Part shown: positions 45,663-58,700 of the stretch, piece after piece
How positions within the stretch are numbered: position 1 is the first letter of the stretch
Layout of the letters: each line of letters opens with the position of its first letter
Assembly (NCBI GenBank): GCA_004154925.1
Contig: QJNS01000016.1
Span: 1-64,000 of the forward strand
DNA length: 64,000 bases
Source of the DNA: Monosporascus cannonballus
Taxonomy: Eukaryota > Ascomycota > Sordariomycetes > Xylariales
Direction of reading: 5' to 3'
Notes under the pieces: generated by a model
What the model was told of the DNA's origin: nothing
Database searches by the model: none
Seen by the model: only the letters and a program-made list of their open reading frames with translations
Position numbers and translations under genes: made by a program

Positions 45663-48187
45663 TCACGACGCAGCCTTCAGGCCCCGATTCCAGCGCGCCT
45701 TGGGGCTCGTATCCAGGACAGCAACGCTCATGTTCGGCAGGTCGAACTCGAAAGCACCATCGTCTCCGGACTTGACGGCGCTCGTAGTCGCCTTGACGAC
45801 GTTGGTCCCGGTAAACGGGTCGTTGAAGCCGTACGGGTTCTCGGGGCCGGTCAGGACCGTCAGCTCCGCCGAAGTGCCCGGCTCGACGCCCTCGAAGGTC
45901 AGCCTCACGGGTACGTCCGCGCCGTCAGTTGAGTTGTACACGGCCCCCTTGAAGATGAAGCCGCCTGTCTGGTCGCTCTTGCCTGCCACGTAGTACAGCG
46001 GGTCGAAGTCGGCGGTCGCGGGGAGCGTCTCCGTGAAGATGTGCGCGGCGAAGAGCTAGGCGGGCCCATCAGTATCGTGCTATCAAATAGAACTAAGTGG
46101 TAGCCGTCAAGCCCCATCGGATCAGCCTAGTTACTTACCTCCCAGATGTACCAACTCGTCGACCTCGTGGTCTGAGCTGGGTCGGCGGAATGCTGGATCA
46201 TGGTGACTGACCACTGCCATCGGTTTATATTCCGTAGAATAGGGGCCTAGACGGCTCTGGTCTCAGTATTACTGCATAGCTAAAAGGACAATCAGCACCT
46301 ACATAGGCAGTGCCGATGATCCTGTCCTGGTTGCGCTCATAACTGATCAACCCGACAGCTTCGGCAACGGCTCCTCCCCACCAGGGGAACGGCATCAAAC
46401 CACCGTCCCAGCTGGTGCCGCCGTTCGGATGCGTAGCAGCTACCTCGCCAATGATATGCGGTGTTGCTATATTGTCGAATCGGCTGAATTGCTCTATGAG
46501 GGTGTCTGGCTCGGCATAGAGGTGGTAGTCCCCTGCTCCAGGTTCTGTTGTATGCTGGGGTTAATATAGCTGCGCGTCGAGGCAATGAGTAATCTCTAGG
46601 ACACATTCGGATTGTCCAGCGTAGGCTGTAGTGTATCGGGTGTCTGCCAAGCAAGAAAAGGGTCCCAAGAGCTCACCTGGGATGTCATGGCCGTCAAAGT
46701 AAGAGCCGGAGGAGATGACTTGAATATCGGGGTACGCGGCGTTGATGGCCTCGAGGAACATTGGGAACCGGTACTCCCTATACGTGTTCCATCCGGCTGA
46801 ACCACCGGCAAGCCAGTCCTCGTTGCCGATCTCGACGAATTGAAGCTTGAAGGGCTCCGGGTGGCCGAGCTCAGCGCGCACGGCACCCCACTTCGAGTCC
46901 GGTGGCCCGCGGATGAATTCGATCTGGTCGAGCGCGTCGTCGATGAAGGGCTGCAGCTCATCTCTGGGAGTGATATCGCCGTTTAGGGCCAGGCCGGCGA
47001 AGACGCCCACCACTATAGAGACTTGTCAGCAGCAAACTTTTGTGGATAATTTTCGTGTTTTAAAAGAATCCTCGCGTACCTAGTTCCATGTTGAGGTCCT
47101 CCGCGAATAAGAGATATTCCATAAGTCCCAAGCCGTGGGTTTGCGGATAGCTCCACACGCCCGAGAAGCCGGGACGGTCCTTCAGGGGACCGAGGGTGTC
47201 TTTCCAATCCCACCAAGAGGTGTTCGACAAGCCCTCCAACATGTTACCGCCCGGGATTCTGAAAAGCGTCTTGAACGTCTTGGTTAGCTGGGCTCAAGTG
47301 GACTCTGCAGCAGTTATGGAGACTTACTGGATGCAGTTGTTCCAATGCCTCTACGATGTCAATACGCATGCCGTTCTTGCGTCCTTTGTACGTCGGGGGG
47401 AACAGGCTGATCAGGTTGAAGTCCAAGGAGCCGTTCGCCGTCCCCTAGAACCTGTTAGAAATATCTGGACCTCCTTGACTGGAGATACGATCGCGAACTT
47501 ACGGCTGCATCGAAAGTGATAGCAAAGGTGTTATTCGTGTTCGGCGCGTTCTTCTCCGGGACCAGCTCAACGGCATGCTCGGTCCACTCGTCTGGGCTAG
47601 ACTTAGACTCGATCTTCACGCTCCCGAACGTCTCGCCCGTGAGGTCCGACTGCAGCGAAGCGGTGAACTCCCCCTCGTAGGCCCCCCTGACCCAGAAGGA
47701 CCCCGTGTACTTTTGGACCTTGACGTCCATACCCCAGTATCCCGCGTTGGAGAAGCCGACTTGGCCGGCCGTTTTGTTCGTGGCGACGTGCAGCGACGTC
47801 TTGAGGGCCTCGGACAGCGGCACGTCGAGGTTCCTCAGCGAGAGCCTGGCCCCGTTGACCGCGGACCAGCCGCCCAGAGTCGAGGGATAGTGCTCGCTGC
47901 TTTGGAACGCCCGGTTGCGGATGAGCTCGGCGTAGAGGCCGCCGTCGCCCGAGTTGTTGATATCCTTGAGGATGTTAGCGGGCGTGCGTCTTCAAGCTTC
48001 CGAACTCTGCAGCGGAGTCGGAGTTGGCGTCGGCGTAGCAGCTAGTTAGACTCACCTCGTGGAGGAACCCATACTGGTGACCGTTCGTCGCGTTGCCGCC
48101 CTTTGGACTCACGCTAATCTCTACGGGAGGAGAGGCGGAAGAGAGGGCGAAGACGCCGGCCAGCACGGCCAAGTTGAGATACACCAT
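45663..48187 (-). CDS. Secreted alpha-L-arabinofuranosidase, GH51
   Basis: Eight exons, 48187-48056, 47964-47503, 47444-47328, 47269-47080, 47012-46677, 46532-46303, 46246-46139 and 46055-45663, join without any stop to 655 residues. A signal peptide ([19 protein letters not shown]) is followed by [23 protein letters not shown], a carbohydrate-binding-like insert, [21 protein letters not shown], the acid/base motif FVEIGNEDW, the nucleophile motif [12 protein letters not shown], and a C-terminal beta domain ([21 protein letters not shown], then WQWSVTMIQ). The enzyme releases terminal arabinofuranose from arabinan and arabinoxylan outside the cell, a plant-wall-degrading role. Intron positions were chosen so that each junction restores family sequence. 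A TATATAA element lies at 48281-48287. Intact. Confidence 0.94.
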
Positions 48188-48280
48188 TGCTTCTGCGTTT
48201 TCTATCCGCTACCCACGCTAGCAACGCACAGGGAGACGAGAGGCTCCTACCATCTCTGACAACGGAAAGACTAGACAGCT

Positions 48281-48287
48281 TTATATA
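48281..48287 (-). promoter_or_regulatory. TATA box of the arabinofuranosidase gene
   Basis: Minus strand TATATAA, about 95 bp upstream of the start codon. Confidence 0.5.
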
Positions 48288-50190
48288 ACAGCTACCAACG
48301 CCAGAGCCCTAGCCATGGTGTACGTAAATTCTGGGCGATCACGATGGAAACGCAGGGGTGGGACTCTCTATGTGACGGGGCAAACGGCACGTCATGGCGA
48401 GTACCGGGACCTCAGTTATATGCGAGCCTATCGCGTGCGACCCGGCGGTACCAAGAGTCTGGGGACCACAGGCGGGCGCAGGGTTCGTGATACGTCCGCC
48501 TGTGCAGGAACCTGCCCGGTTTCCCAGCCCTAACGCTCGGGTACAGAACCACCGAGGGGTAATAGCCGGCCGGCATTGAAGCGGCTGGCCCCGCGCGGGC
48601 CCGCCCCCTCACTGGTGGAATGTAGCTGTCCCCAAACCTCGGCTGGGGTAGTGGGGTTGCGGGATTGCGGTGCACGGCTATTTAGATGACAGCTCTACCT
48701 TGCCTGCTTGGTTCAAGGTTGTAATAATATTCATATTAACGGAAGGTACGAGGCAGCCATCTCCCTATCTTGGCCGAAGTCGAGTTAGGGGGCAGTTTGT
48801 GGATAAAATAATTGACACAACCCCACACTGCTTCAGTGCAACTTATTCCCATGCAGCGATTTGCAAAAAAACTAGAGAAAATCAACCAAAACACTTAAAA
48901 AAATGTTATTAATATCGCTACTTACTTATTTATCACCCTTTTAAGTAATGCATATTCTGAAGTCAGCAGATATGAAGTGGCTTATCCATTGATATAATTT
49001 GCGAAGGTCCAAAGGGGGCAAGAGTAAAGTGTCACAATTATTTTGTCCAAGACCTGCAGAGTCCCTGTTAGACGGTCCGTCGCATGAAGGCAAGACAGAA
49101 AAGTGGTACAGACCCCGCAAAACTTCGCCATAGGCATGAGCACATATGGGCACCCCACGATATGGACAGCTACTACTTCGAAGCAGAGACCGGGTGTTTA
49201 AGTTGTGCGACTAGAGGTAAGATTTCATCTCGGACCGAAGAACCGGCATGACTAACTTGTTTCTCTAACCCTGGATTTGATGAACCATACAGTCTGGGTA
49301 AAATACGAATAAACTTGTCTAAGTGATTTTGAAAACGGCTCTACCCAAATTTTGTTTCGAATAACTTGTCTATTTGGCGCTCAATCACATCTGTCGCAGT
49401 TTTCCTTGGTGCGGTTACTCGTCAAACCACCTAGGTTCAAGTTCTACGGGACCACTTCGAGGCGCATTCATCTGAAGGCAGGGGACCTTCTGTGGCATAC
49501 CCTTTTCACAAGGGAACTAATAAGCCATCGTGGTCTTGGAGCATTGGAGTATCTTACTTTAGCAACATGTCATCCCATTCAACCGAAATCTTTACCGTCC
49601 ATTAGACATTGCACTCCTATGCTTTCATCCAGAGGCTTGGGAGGAACCGCGTGTGGACCCACGGTTACGCCCCGGTGCTACTCCTCCCCTGCTCGAGCGC
49701 AGCTGGGCCGGGCCGGCGATGATTCACTGACGAGGTTATTGCCCGTAGCCCTACCAGAGATTGTATATGACAGGGGTACCGCATGCCCAGGAGCGATTGC
49801 ACAGCGTACCATTTTTATTCTTTAAGCTCGTTAGCCCCTATTCGCTTGCATGATAGTGATCTTTCCCTCAATGCGTGCATTATTATAGTCGAGATGGTCG
49901 GCTCCCCAACTAGCTCGGTAATGAGGGCTGGCAACAGTTACACCGAGCAAAGGCTTCCAAAAGAGCCACCGGATTGCTATTAACACATGCACGATCCGAA
50001 CGCCAGCTTCAACACCATGGTCTATGCCGGGGATTGCCATACAGCGTATATATTTTCACGCTTTGGCGATCCGACAAGGACTACATCATACCCGACAAAG
50101 AAGTGACACCCCTAAAACATGACAATAGACTCCAATTCGTTATACCTCGTCATCATCCGCAATATACCCTATCGCAACATATGTATGTGC
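48288..50190. other. Intergenic, no recognised gene
   Basis: Open frames up to 157 codons (49352-49825 plus) lack any recognisable domain. Nothing else seen. Confidence 0.4.
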
Positions 50191-50723
50191 TCAAGCCCCA
50201 CCCTCGCGCTTGGCGTATTCCTCCTCGATGGCCTCCGCGTACTTCTCATCGGGCGAGCGCGGGTCCTCGTGAAGAACGCCCTCCTTCATGAGCTTCTCGG
50301 GCGAGGGGCGGTGCGAGATCTTCTCGTTAAGGGAATCGGCACGCATATGCTTCTCGAGCTGCAGATACAGACAAAATGTGAGTTAGCGTTTTGGAAACTC
50401 TGCTGAGATAAGGTAGATAGAACAAGTAAAGATAGTATGTACGCACCTCCCTCTGCCTCTCCTGTAAACTAGGAGCGGCTGTCGAGTGGGGCAGGATGTT
50501 CTCTGAGGACGGCGGGTTAGGTATAACAAGGTCGACCGGAAACCATGGACCCAGGGATGGAGATCTGCGTACTGTCAATCAGCTCGGATCGCTCCGGTCG
50601 ATGCTTCAATTGTTCCTCCAAAGAATTCTTGCGCTCTTTTGTCGGTGAGATGGGCGTCTCGTCAATGCTCGACCGGGGGGGCTCGTCAAAGACATCGCCG
50701 GTCACGATTGGTTCCGAAGCCAT
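50191..50723 (-). CDS. Small RPEL-repeat protein
   Basis: Three exons, 50723-50573, 50502-50447 and 50358-50191, with introns of 70 and 88 bp, give 124 residues. Two RPEL-type units are present: EEQLKHRPERSELIDKNILP (about residues 36-55) and LNEKISHRPSPEKLMKEGVL, the first a perfect RPxxxEL, the second with Lys in place of Glu. A TPISPTKERKNSLEEQ segment upstream looks phosphorylatable. The C-terminus is acidic and Lys/Glu-rich (KYAEAIEEEYAKREGGA). RPEL motifs bind G-actin in animal MRTF and Phactr proteins; whether the fungal protein does so is inference. The gene is intact and probably cytoplasmic. Confidence 0.88.
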
Positions 50724-52312
50724 CTTAAGTTGGAGTTGACCGATAACAGTGTCTGTCTGGCCTTTTGATTATTCCAACACTGAGTTGCTGCAACTTTGCC
50801 TTCTTATGGTATTTTGTGATGTCGTTCGACAGGAGATGGTGGTAATATGTTTAGAGAAGAGGGTGTGGCGGGCGGTATTAATCAGGTGACGTAGAGGATG
50901 GGTGCTTTAAGAGCATTAAGCTGAGACTTCTTGATTGGTTGCGTAACAGTCAACAAACACTCCTATAGGCACCTACATTCCGGTCCGGGGCCTGGTACCC
51001 AGTACAATTGCATAACTCTACGACCAGTCGAGCGTAACCAAACCAGCACCGATTTACTGATGGGTCTTGATGAAAACGGCCAAGTCGAGATGTATCTATT
51101 ACATAATTGAAGAGGCTCGGTATTGTACCGATATGGACATGTCACCTCTCTGACGTGCAGCTCCAACGTTGGTGGGCGGGCCTAGCTACAGCCCCGCACT
51201 AATCGACCAACCAAACCAACCAGTAGCCCTGGAAATGGGCGCTGGAGTCGTTGCACCAGTGATCAAGTCTGTTCTGGACCCTTTGCTGCCCGATTGGGGT
51301 CTTTTCCTCCAGGAACAAAAAACATCTGATCTACAGGGCAATTGACCTTGAAAATTCTGCAAGCCATTCTGGTGACGTCGCGGCCCCCGCTGGCCATAAC
51401 CGCAGCCAGCGAAATGGTTTGAGACTTTTACGCGCTTTGGCGCTGATCAGCGCCAGTTGTCGGTCGAGTGTATGAATACCCTTGTGTGGCATCTATGGAA
51501 GAGCAGTTGACATTTGCAAGGACACTTGCAATGTATGCAAGTTGTGATGGGCTGTTCTTTTCGGTTCCAATATGGATAGGTCACTGGGAAAGACGGGATG
51601 GCCCAAGAAGTATGCATCGCTAAAAGCTTTAATGCACCGAGAGGTGACACGAAGGCTTTTAACTGTGGTCAACAGTCGAGATATTGGGAGACTAACTCCG
51701 ATCTCACATAGACCCGCACCGCCGCTCAGATCCGGAGCCCTTCCGGTGCCGGCGGACCCACTCCCCGAAAAAACCACACCACATCTGAAGTCGAGTGCTT
51801 ATCTCGCAGCCCGTTATTGCGTATCATTGCCAAGGCTACGAGACGGCATCCCGTGCAGGATCGACCTCTCTACAACTCTCTCGTCTAGGCTAGACGCCTG
51901 ATCCTCTGCGCGGAATGTAATGATAATGACTGCCAACTATGGAGCGGGGTAGAAGGCTATGAAGTAATAGCAGCGCGTGTCTTCGGGACTATTATTGCGG
52001 AATATCCTCTGCCATTGATTTCGGCCGTGACACGAGGAGGTAGGGCTGCTGCTAAGCAAGCCGTTCTACGGGCGTTATCATCTTCGACTTGCTTTCTCAA
52101 GGCGTAAATCCGGGACTGTGGCTTCGGAAGCCCTTCTCGATGCTAAATCAAGTCTAAAATCTCTAGAATCTGTGTCAATCCATGATAACAGTGCTCCGAA
52201 GTTGAAGTTTATCATATCAGCAGCAATCGCCGGTGGATCTCGTCGTGACAAGCGTGGCGAGCTAGCTAGCCGGATGGATGATAAGACCTGTGTCCGAGGG
52301 GCACCTTGGGAG
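50724..52312. other. Intergenic, no recognised gene
   Basis: Only short unconvincing frames. Nothing identified before the promoter at 52313. Confidence 0.45.
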
Positions 52313-52319
52313 TATAAAA
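52313..52319 (+). promoter_or_regulatory. TATA box of the amine oxidase pseudogene
   Basis: TATAAAA followed by a CT-rich stretch (52345-52385), about 110 bp upstream of the apparent start at 52426. The promoter survives although the gene is broken. The leader carries tandem GTCAGGTCA-type repeats at 52400-52424. Confidence 0.5.
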
Positions 52320-52425
52320 AGGCAGGAGATCTTCATCTCATAATACACTCACTCTCCTCATCTTCACCTCATCCTTCTCCTATGCTTCTCAAGTAGAGGG
52401 TCAAGTCAGGTCACGTCAGGTCAAG

Positions 52426-54532
52426 ATGGTCCGAAGCCAAGCTCCCGCAGTCATTGTGGCTGCGGCCAACTCGGCCAGCATTTCCCGCCTCTAGGTTCAC
52501 AGTGACGAGCGCCCTGCCTAAGTTGACAAACGGGACGTCAACGCCAAGTTCTCTTCATGTACCATCTATGAGCCCGCCCTAGCCAACAGGCCGCCTAAAG
52601 ATAACTCCTGGGCGCAGATCTACCTGGAAGACAACGTGACGATCTGGAACCTGCTCCACGATCCCGAATTTGGCCTGAATCTGGCTCACCCAGACAAGGC
52701 CAAGACCAACGACAATTACGTGTACTATCTTGATACGGTGCACGTGAACAAGACGGATGTTATACCCTATATAGGCGGATCCGGGCCGAAACCAAAGTCT
52801 TACGCCCAGGCAAATATCTTCGAGGAGGAAAAGCGGAGCACATTTCTCGGGAGTGCATGATCGGGCCGTTGCCTGTGACCTGCAATACTGCCATCCGGAA
52901 ACTCGGCTACCCCTGTAGTAGCGGAATGGGCAGTGCTGTCTGGTTCAACGGTCGTTATTACGACGGGAAGCGCACCGCTGTATCGTATCCTCTGCTCGTG
53001 CCCGCGATGTTCAACGTCACCGACATCTCGTCCGAGCTGCTTGGAGGCGTCTGGTACGTACCACCAGACAGAAGTTTACCCTGGTTGCAACCACCGCCGC
53101 GCCGACATCTTTTGATGGCAGCTAGTCCTACCGAGGGGTTGTTTTCAAGAAGAAAAGGGGCTGCGAACTATCTCCAGATGCTCATCATCTAAGTCATAAT
53201 GGACACTACGGGCACGTACACGATGCTGTACAAGCTCAGGGGCATAGTGACCAACATCCGCTTCTTCGGCACCATCGACGAGCTCCGTGCCGCTTACGAG
53301 GCGGGAAAAGCTGAAGGAGGACTGCTGCCAGCTGGAGGACAACAGCTGGGCGATGGTGGACTATAACCTAGAGATGGGCGTCCGCGAGCTCGAGGAGAAG
53401 TTCGCGCCGCAGAGCCTTGACGTCGGAGGCAAGCGGCACAAGCCGGACTCGGAGCGCAAGTACCTCGGATACATGAACTTGTCGTTCTAAGTCGCACATG
53501 CCGCCCCTGAGCGTCATTTTACGACATCTGGTTCAAGGAGGAGCGGATCCTGTACTAGCTGTCCATGCAGGAGACCGCGGCCCAGTACGGCGGTTTCCAG
53601 CCTAAGGGCAAGACGACCCTCTACCACGACACGTACTACTCGCTGTGCACGAACCTCTACCAACTGGTCGAGGGCTTCGACTGACTCTTCGGCTCCACCT
53701 TCTGGGGGATCCCCATCCATGAGGGGAGCAAGACCATGGCCAACCTCAGCGCTATCAGCATCTTCGAGTCCGATGCCGGGTTCTCCCTCTCCATGCACCG
53801 CACCGGCGGCGGCTCGAGCGTCTACAGGTTCCAGAACTTCGGCGTCGTGAAGGCGACCCTGCTGTCGCTGCGCTCCATCGCCACCGTCGGCAACTACGCC
53901 TACATCTTCGACTACGCTTTCCACGTCGACGGCTCGCTCGGGGGTCACCGTATGGACCTCGGAATACTTACAACCATCCTTTTACTACTCAACCCCGGAG
54001 GAACTAGGGGTCCAGCATCCAGTCGGCCACCCGGGGCCCCTGCACGAACACGTCGTAATCTTCAAGGCTGACTTCGGCATCCTCGGCGTCAACAACAGCC
54101 TGCGGGTCTCGGAGCTGAAGGCGGCGCCGACGTCGCAGCCGTTGTGGCGGGGGCTTGGCCTTCGCCAAGTCGCATCTCGCCGTAACGCGGCACCACACTA
54201 CGGAGCCCTGGGCCAACATCTTGCGGAATCACAACCTTCCCAGAAAACCCGCAGCAGGACTTCACGCGGTTCCTCGATGGCGAGGGCGTTGACGGGAAGG
54301 ACATCGTCGTCTGGTTCAAACTCGGCATGCACCATTTCACACACACCGAGGACGCCCCCGTCACCCTCTACAGCGAGGCCGTTAACAGCGTCCTCTTCGC
54401 GCCCCAGAACTTCTTCGAACAAGCCCAAGAAGGTAACCTACGCAACAGGCGCTGGATTGTGCCGGACGCGGAGGGTGACGAGTTGGTGGTCCAGGATTTC
54501 GGCATCGAGCTGCTCACATGTAAGGTCTCTCT
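52426..54532 (+). pseudogene. Broken copper amine oxidase
   Basis: Pieces in different frames follow copper amine oxidase order: NVTIWNLLHDPEFGLNLAHP and YVYYLDTVHVNKTDVIPYI, then MIGPLPV, FNGRYYDGKRTA, TIDELRAAYEAG, WAMVDYNLEMGVRELEEKFA, STFWGIPIHEG, FESDAGFSLSMHR, GGGSSVYRF, VGNYAYIFDYAFHVDGSL, VIFKADFGILG and, late, VVWFKLGMHHFTHTED and NRRWIVPDAE. Damage includes early TAG and TAA stops, a frame change over the TGA at 52858, several shifts near 53150-53330, TAG near 53556, TGA where the usual FDC cysteine stands (about 53682), and a deletion before KSHLAVT near 54165. The Tyr that becomes topaquinone (GNY) remains, but the following Asp is Ala. The intact enzyme oxidises primary amines with copper. 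Not functional. Confidence 0.88.
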
Positions 54533-55341
54533 AGGTCAGTCGGTCATTCCGGCTATGTCGGAGATGCGATCAACTGTTGTTGTACTTCTGTGAATAACTT
54601 AGTTTTTGAGTACTAGGGCATTGTAGCGTAGTATTTAAAAGAGTATTCAGTTTGACCACTTTCTCATCGGCCCATTGCTTTACTTTGAATATTTTACTCT
54701 CACATGAAATACTGAGACTTAATAGATAAGTTAGAGGGAAAGCCGATTTGACAGGAGCTGCCCTATTCAGGCAATCTTTTATTTTTTCCTTAATAAGATA
54801 ACAGCTGCCTGCTTTCTGATAACCTGTATAAACTACATCCTGAGATCTATATGCCCAAAGTTACTTATTTAGGCAGGATTTTTAACTGATTATTAATATT
54901 AATAAATTGTCTTTCTTTTTATACTTAAATGTAACTTGACGTATTGTAATAATAATAACAATAAATATTACAACGCAAGGTTTGAAAATAATTTTTTCAA
55001 GTTACGCGATTTGTAAATTAATATAATATAATACATTTTTTAGCTATGAAAAAAAAAGTTATGAAATAAATAATTTCGCGAAGAATTAATTAATTTCTTT
55101 ATAAATGTTTATAATATATTATTATAAGAAAATAAGTACGCATAGCAAAACCTCGACAACTAATAGCCGATTTATACGTATAAACGAATATTACAAAATC
55201 GTATTAAACTAACATATATATAGAACCTAAAAAGAGTTTATTAATATACTTATATTTTGAATTAATAAATAACTATATAATTATTATTTTACTTTTTAGC
55301 TGATTATTTTATCATTTCTTTTTGAAATAACTCAATATTTA
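54533..55341. other. Border of AT-rich block 2
   Basis: The DNA turns AT-rich at about 54.6 kb. No coding relic was identified here. Confidence 0.4.
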
Positions 55342-55357
55342 ATAAAAATAAATTAAC

Positions 55358-55729
55358 TGTTACGACCTAACAAGTTTCGGCCTCAAGAAACAGTTAGATA
55401 AGGATTATACGAGCCACCTTTCGGATTACGTAATAGTAATTACTAGCAAGCCGAAAATTATTAATAGTCAAAAATTATCCCAAATAATAATATTTACTAC
55501 CGGCTGCGTAATTACAAATAATTAAGCCAAAAAAGAGAAAATATATACGTTTGTTATTTTCATAATTTAAATAATACCAGCTTGTAATAACAATTCGTTA
55601 TCCAAGGCACCCTTAGTATTACCAAACGTAACTAAGTTACTTTATTGCTTTAAAGTTCCACAATACTACTACCAACATAAACCTGTACGACTAAGGTTTA
55701 ATAGTTGGTTAAATCACCTAGCCGTCACA
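55358..55729 (+). repeat. LTR inserted in the 5' LTR of element 3
   Basis: 372 bp from TGTTACGACCTAACAAG to CTAGCCGTCACA, closely related to the solo LTR at 62459-62828. The flanking sequence on both sides belongs to another LTR (compare 62909-63288 reversed), so it is a nested, probably solo, LTR. Flanks TTAAC and TAGAC match imperfectly. Confidence 0.7.
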
Positions 55730-58700
55730 TAGACTTGGTCTGCAGAAATGATCAAGCTAAAATCATAGGACTACGTTAGTTCGGGTTACGTAACTAATAA
55801 TTAATAGGAATCTAATAAGTACGAATAATTAGTATTAAGCACCCGTTTAACGAAGTTTATTAAATAAAAATAAAATATACATGGTTATTATTTCCATAAT
55901 ATAAATAATATTAGCTTATAATAAAACATCGTTATTTAAAATATTTTTAATATTACGAAATATAACAAATTATTATATTTATTATTTAAATTCTTACGAT
56001 ATTTCTATTAATATAAACTCGTACGACTTGGATTTAATAATGAGTTAAATCGTATAGCCGTTTTACCTAATAAATTTTTATTCAAAAGTACCGTCAGAAT
56101 TTAAGTAATACCTTTTAATTAAAATGTCGACTAATACTCAAATACCATTTATTACTTTCTAATTCTAGGCAAAAATCAACGAATTTAAAAAGCAAATTTA
56201 ACAGTTCGTAAAACAGGCCGTAATTGCTTTAATATGTATTATTATATTACGATACAAAATAAAAAAAATTTCGGCCTTATAACGGGAAAAAGAGTATGCA
56301 AAATTTCTTTACCTAGATACGAATATATTTTCGATTTTAGAATTTAGCTGAACCTGCGAACAGGATTTTCGCCGTAACAGCTTTTCTTACGAGAGATGTC
56401 CTGGACTAGTTCGAACTAGTTATGAGAAATTACCTGGAAAATGCCGAGGCTAATCAGAAAAAAGTTATTAGGATTTTTTTTCTAATTTCGTAAATTTTAA
56501 GGAAAAATTAAAGGCTAATTTTAAGAATCTGAACGAAAAACGGACGGTTATGTAATAAAAATTAAAATTTCAATAAAAAACATATTTCGACATATATTAT
56601 TACATTTAAAAATGTTATAGCTAAAATAAAATAAACGGACGATAAAGACTATAATTTGATCAACATATTTTGTAAAAGATTAAAAGATAACGTTAAAAAT
56701 AAAATTATGAAGTTTTCAAAATTTAGAACTTTAGACCGTCATATTAATAAAACAATTAAGATTAATACTAAATTATATAAACAATATATAAAAAAACAAT
56801 ATATTTTTAAGTATAAAATTTAAAAGGCTAACTAAAAAAAACGTAATACGCTGTTTACAGCTTACAATACCGAACCAAAACTTATTAAAATTAAGGTTAT
56901 TTATAAACAAAATAAAAATTAAATCAAATATTATAATTACGAAAAAAAAGAATACAAAGCTTATAAAGATATTTCGCTTAAAAAACTACAACGAAATACA
57001 TAAACACTAATACTTAAAAATAACTCAAAAACGATAAAAACATAATACAAAATGATTAATATAATTCGAATCTAGCATAAGGTACGGCTATTACGACAAA
57101 AACTTCGATAAGAGATATGAGAAGCTAAGAAGCTAGCCCAGAAAACATTTAAAAAATAATAAAACGCCTTTAAAGAATAAATAAAAAATATTAGAAATTA
57201 ACAGAAAATATTCCTATTAAAATCCTTAATCGATATTGCAAAATATACGCTATATATTGTAAACGACGTTATTATTTAATATACGATAACTGAAAATAAA
57301 TCCATTTATTAATATATTAAACGTATATGTAAAAAATAATTCGATTTTCCTAATCAAATCGAAAATAACAAAATAGACGAACAGTAATATCGATATATTC
57401 AAATTATTGCCCCATAAAACGAAATCGACAAACGAACGTCGCTATAAAATTGGCCAAAAAAGTAATATCCGCAAAAAAATTATTTTAACGTACTGTAGAA
57501 AAATATTGCTAAAAGGTAATTATAAATATCTATTTTCAATTAGCATTTATTACAAACCTTTAAAAATAGGATTTAAAAAAGAAATCTAAATAACTTATTT
57601 AAAAGTCTTATTACAATAACGATAAATTATAAAAATATTAATAAAGCGTTATATACTATACGACAAAAATAATGTATTTACTACATAAAAAATATAACAA
57701 AATTAAAAGCAATTAATTTATTTAAAAACAATACGCTGGCAAAAACATTAGATATAACAGCTTAATACGTTATATAAAAAATATAAACAAAATTTCACAA
57801 GTTCGAAAAAGAATTAAAAAAACGTTATCTATAAAAAAGCCGCAAAATAACGAAACCTGGAGAAATTTAAAAAAAATTGTTAAAAAGGCTTTAAATGCGA
57901 TGATAAAAGTCGTTAATAATCTTACTACCTTAAAGTTACGAATCGAAACGTGTTAGTATATTGTAATAATAGATTACGAAATTTTGAGCAGCAGCTTTAT
58001 TATATCGAATATATTTATTAAGGTTAGTTGACCGTAGAAATACAAATTAAAACTTTATACAGTAATAAATATCGAAAATCAGAAGTTCGCTTTGAAGGAC
58101 GAAAATGTTTTACGCAAAATTAATTATTTCGAGATTTTTATTTAAAGCTAATATCAAATAATTAATTTCGATATCGTTGTATTTGGAAATTATAATATAA
58201 TTTTAGAAAAACTATGAATGTATTAATATAAAGCTTTAATAAATTGAACAATTGACTAGGTAATATTTATTTTATATGTTATTAATAAATAAAAATTAGA
58301 AAAATGAAATCTTAATCTTCGATCGAAAATAATAACCAATATAGATATAAGGATACGATAAATACCTTATTACCTAGAGGAATAAAATATAAAAAAAAGG
58401 ATGAGTATTAAAAAAATACCACGTAGTATTACTATTATTAAAAGAAATTTAAAATAATAATCTTAAACGTTAAAAGATTGAATTAATATATTATTAAAAT
58501 CTATTAATATAAGTAGCTTTTTAGAAAAACTTTAACTCGAAATTATTAAAATAGAGTAAATAAAATTATAAAATAATTTTTAAAAAAGGTTTTTCGACAA
58601 AGTTTTACTTTATTTACAATTTTAACGAAAACGAATTACGTACTTTCACAAAATATTCGAAAAATCGATTATAAAAAGTTGAATTCGACCTTTAAAGTTA

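Noticed and set aside
47575..48045. 156-codon plus-strand frame opposite the arabinofuranosidase
   Set aside because: Shadow of exon 2 of the GH51 gene, whose eight-exon model on the minus strand is complete.
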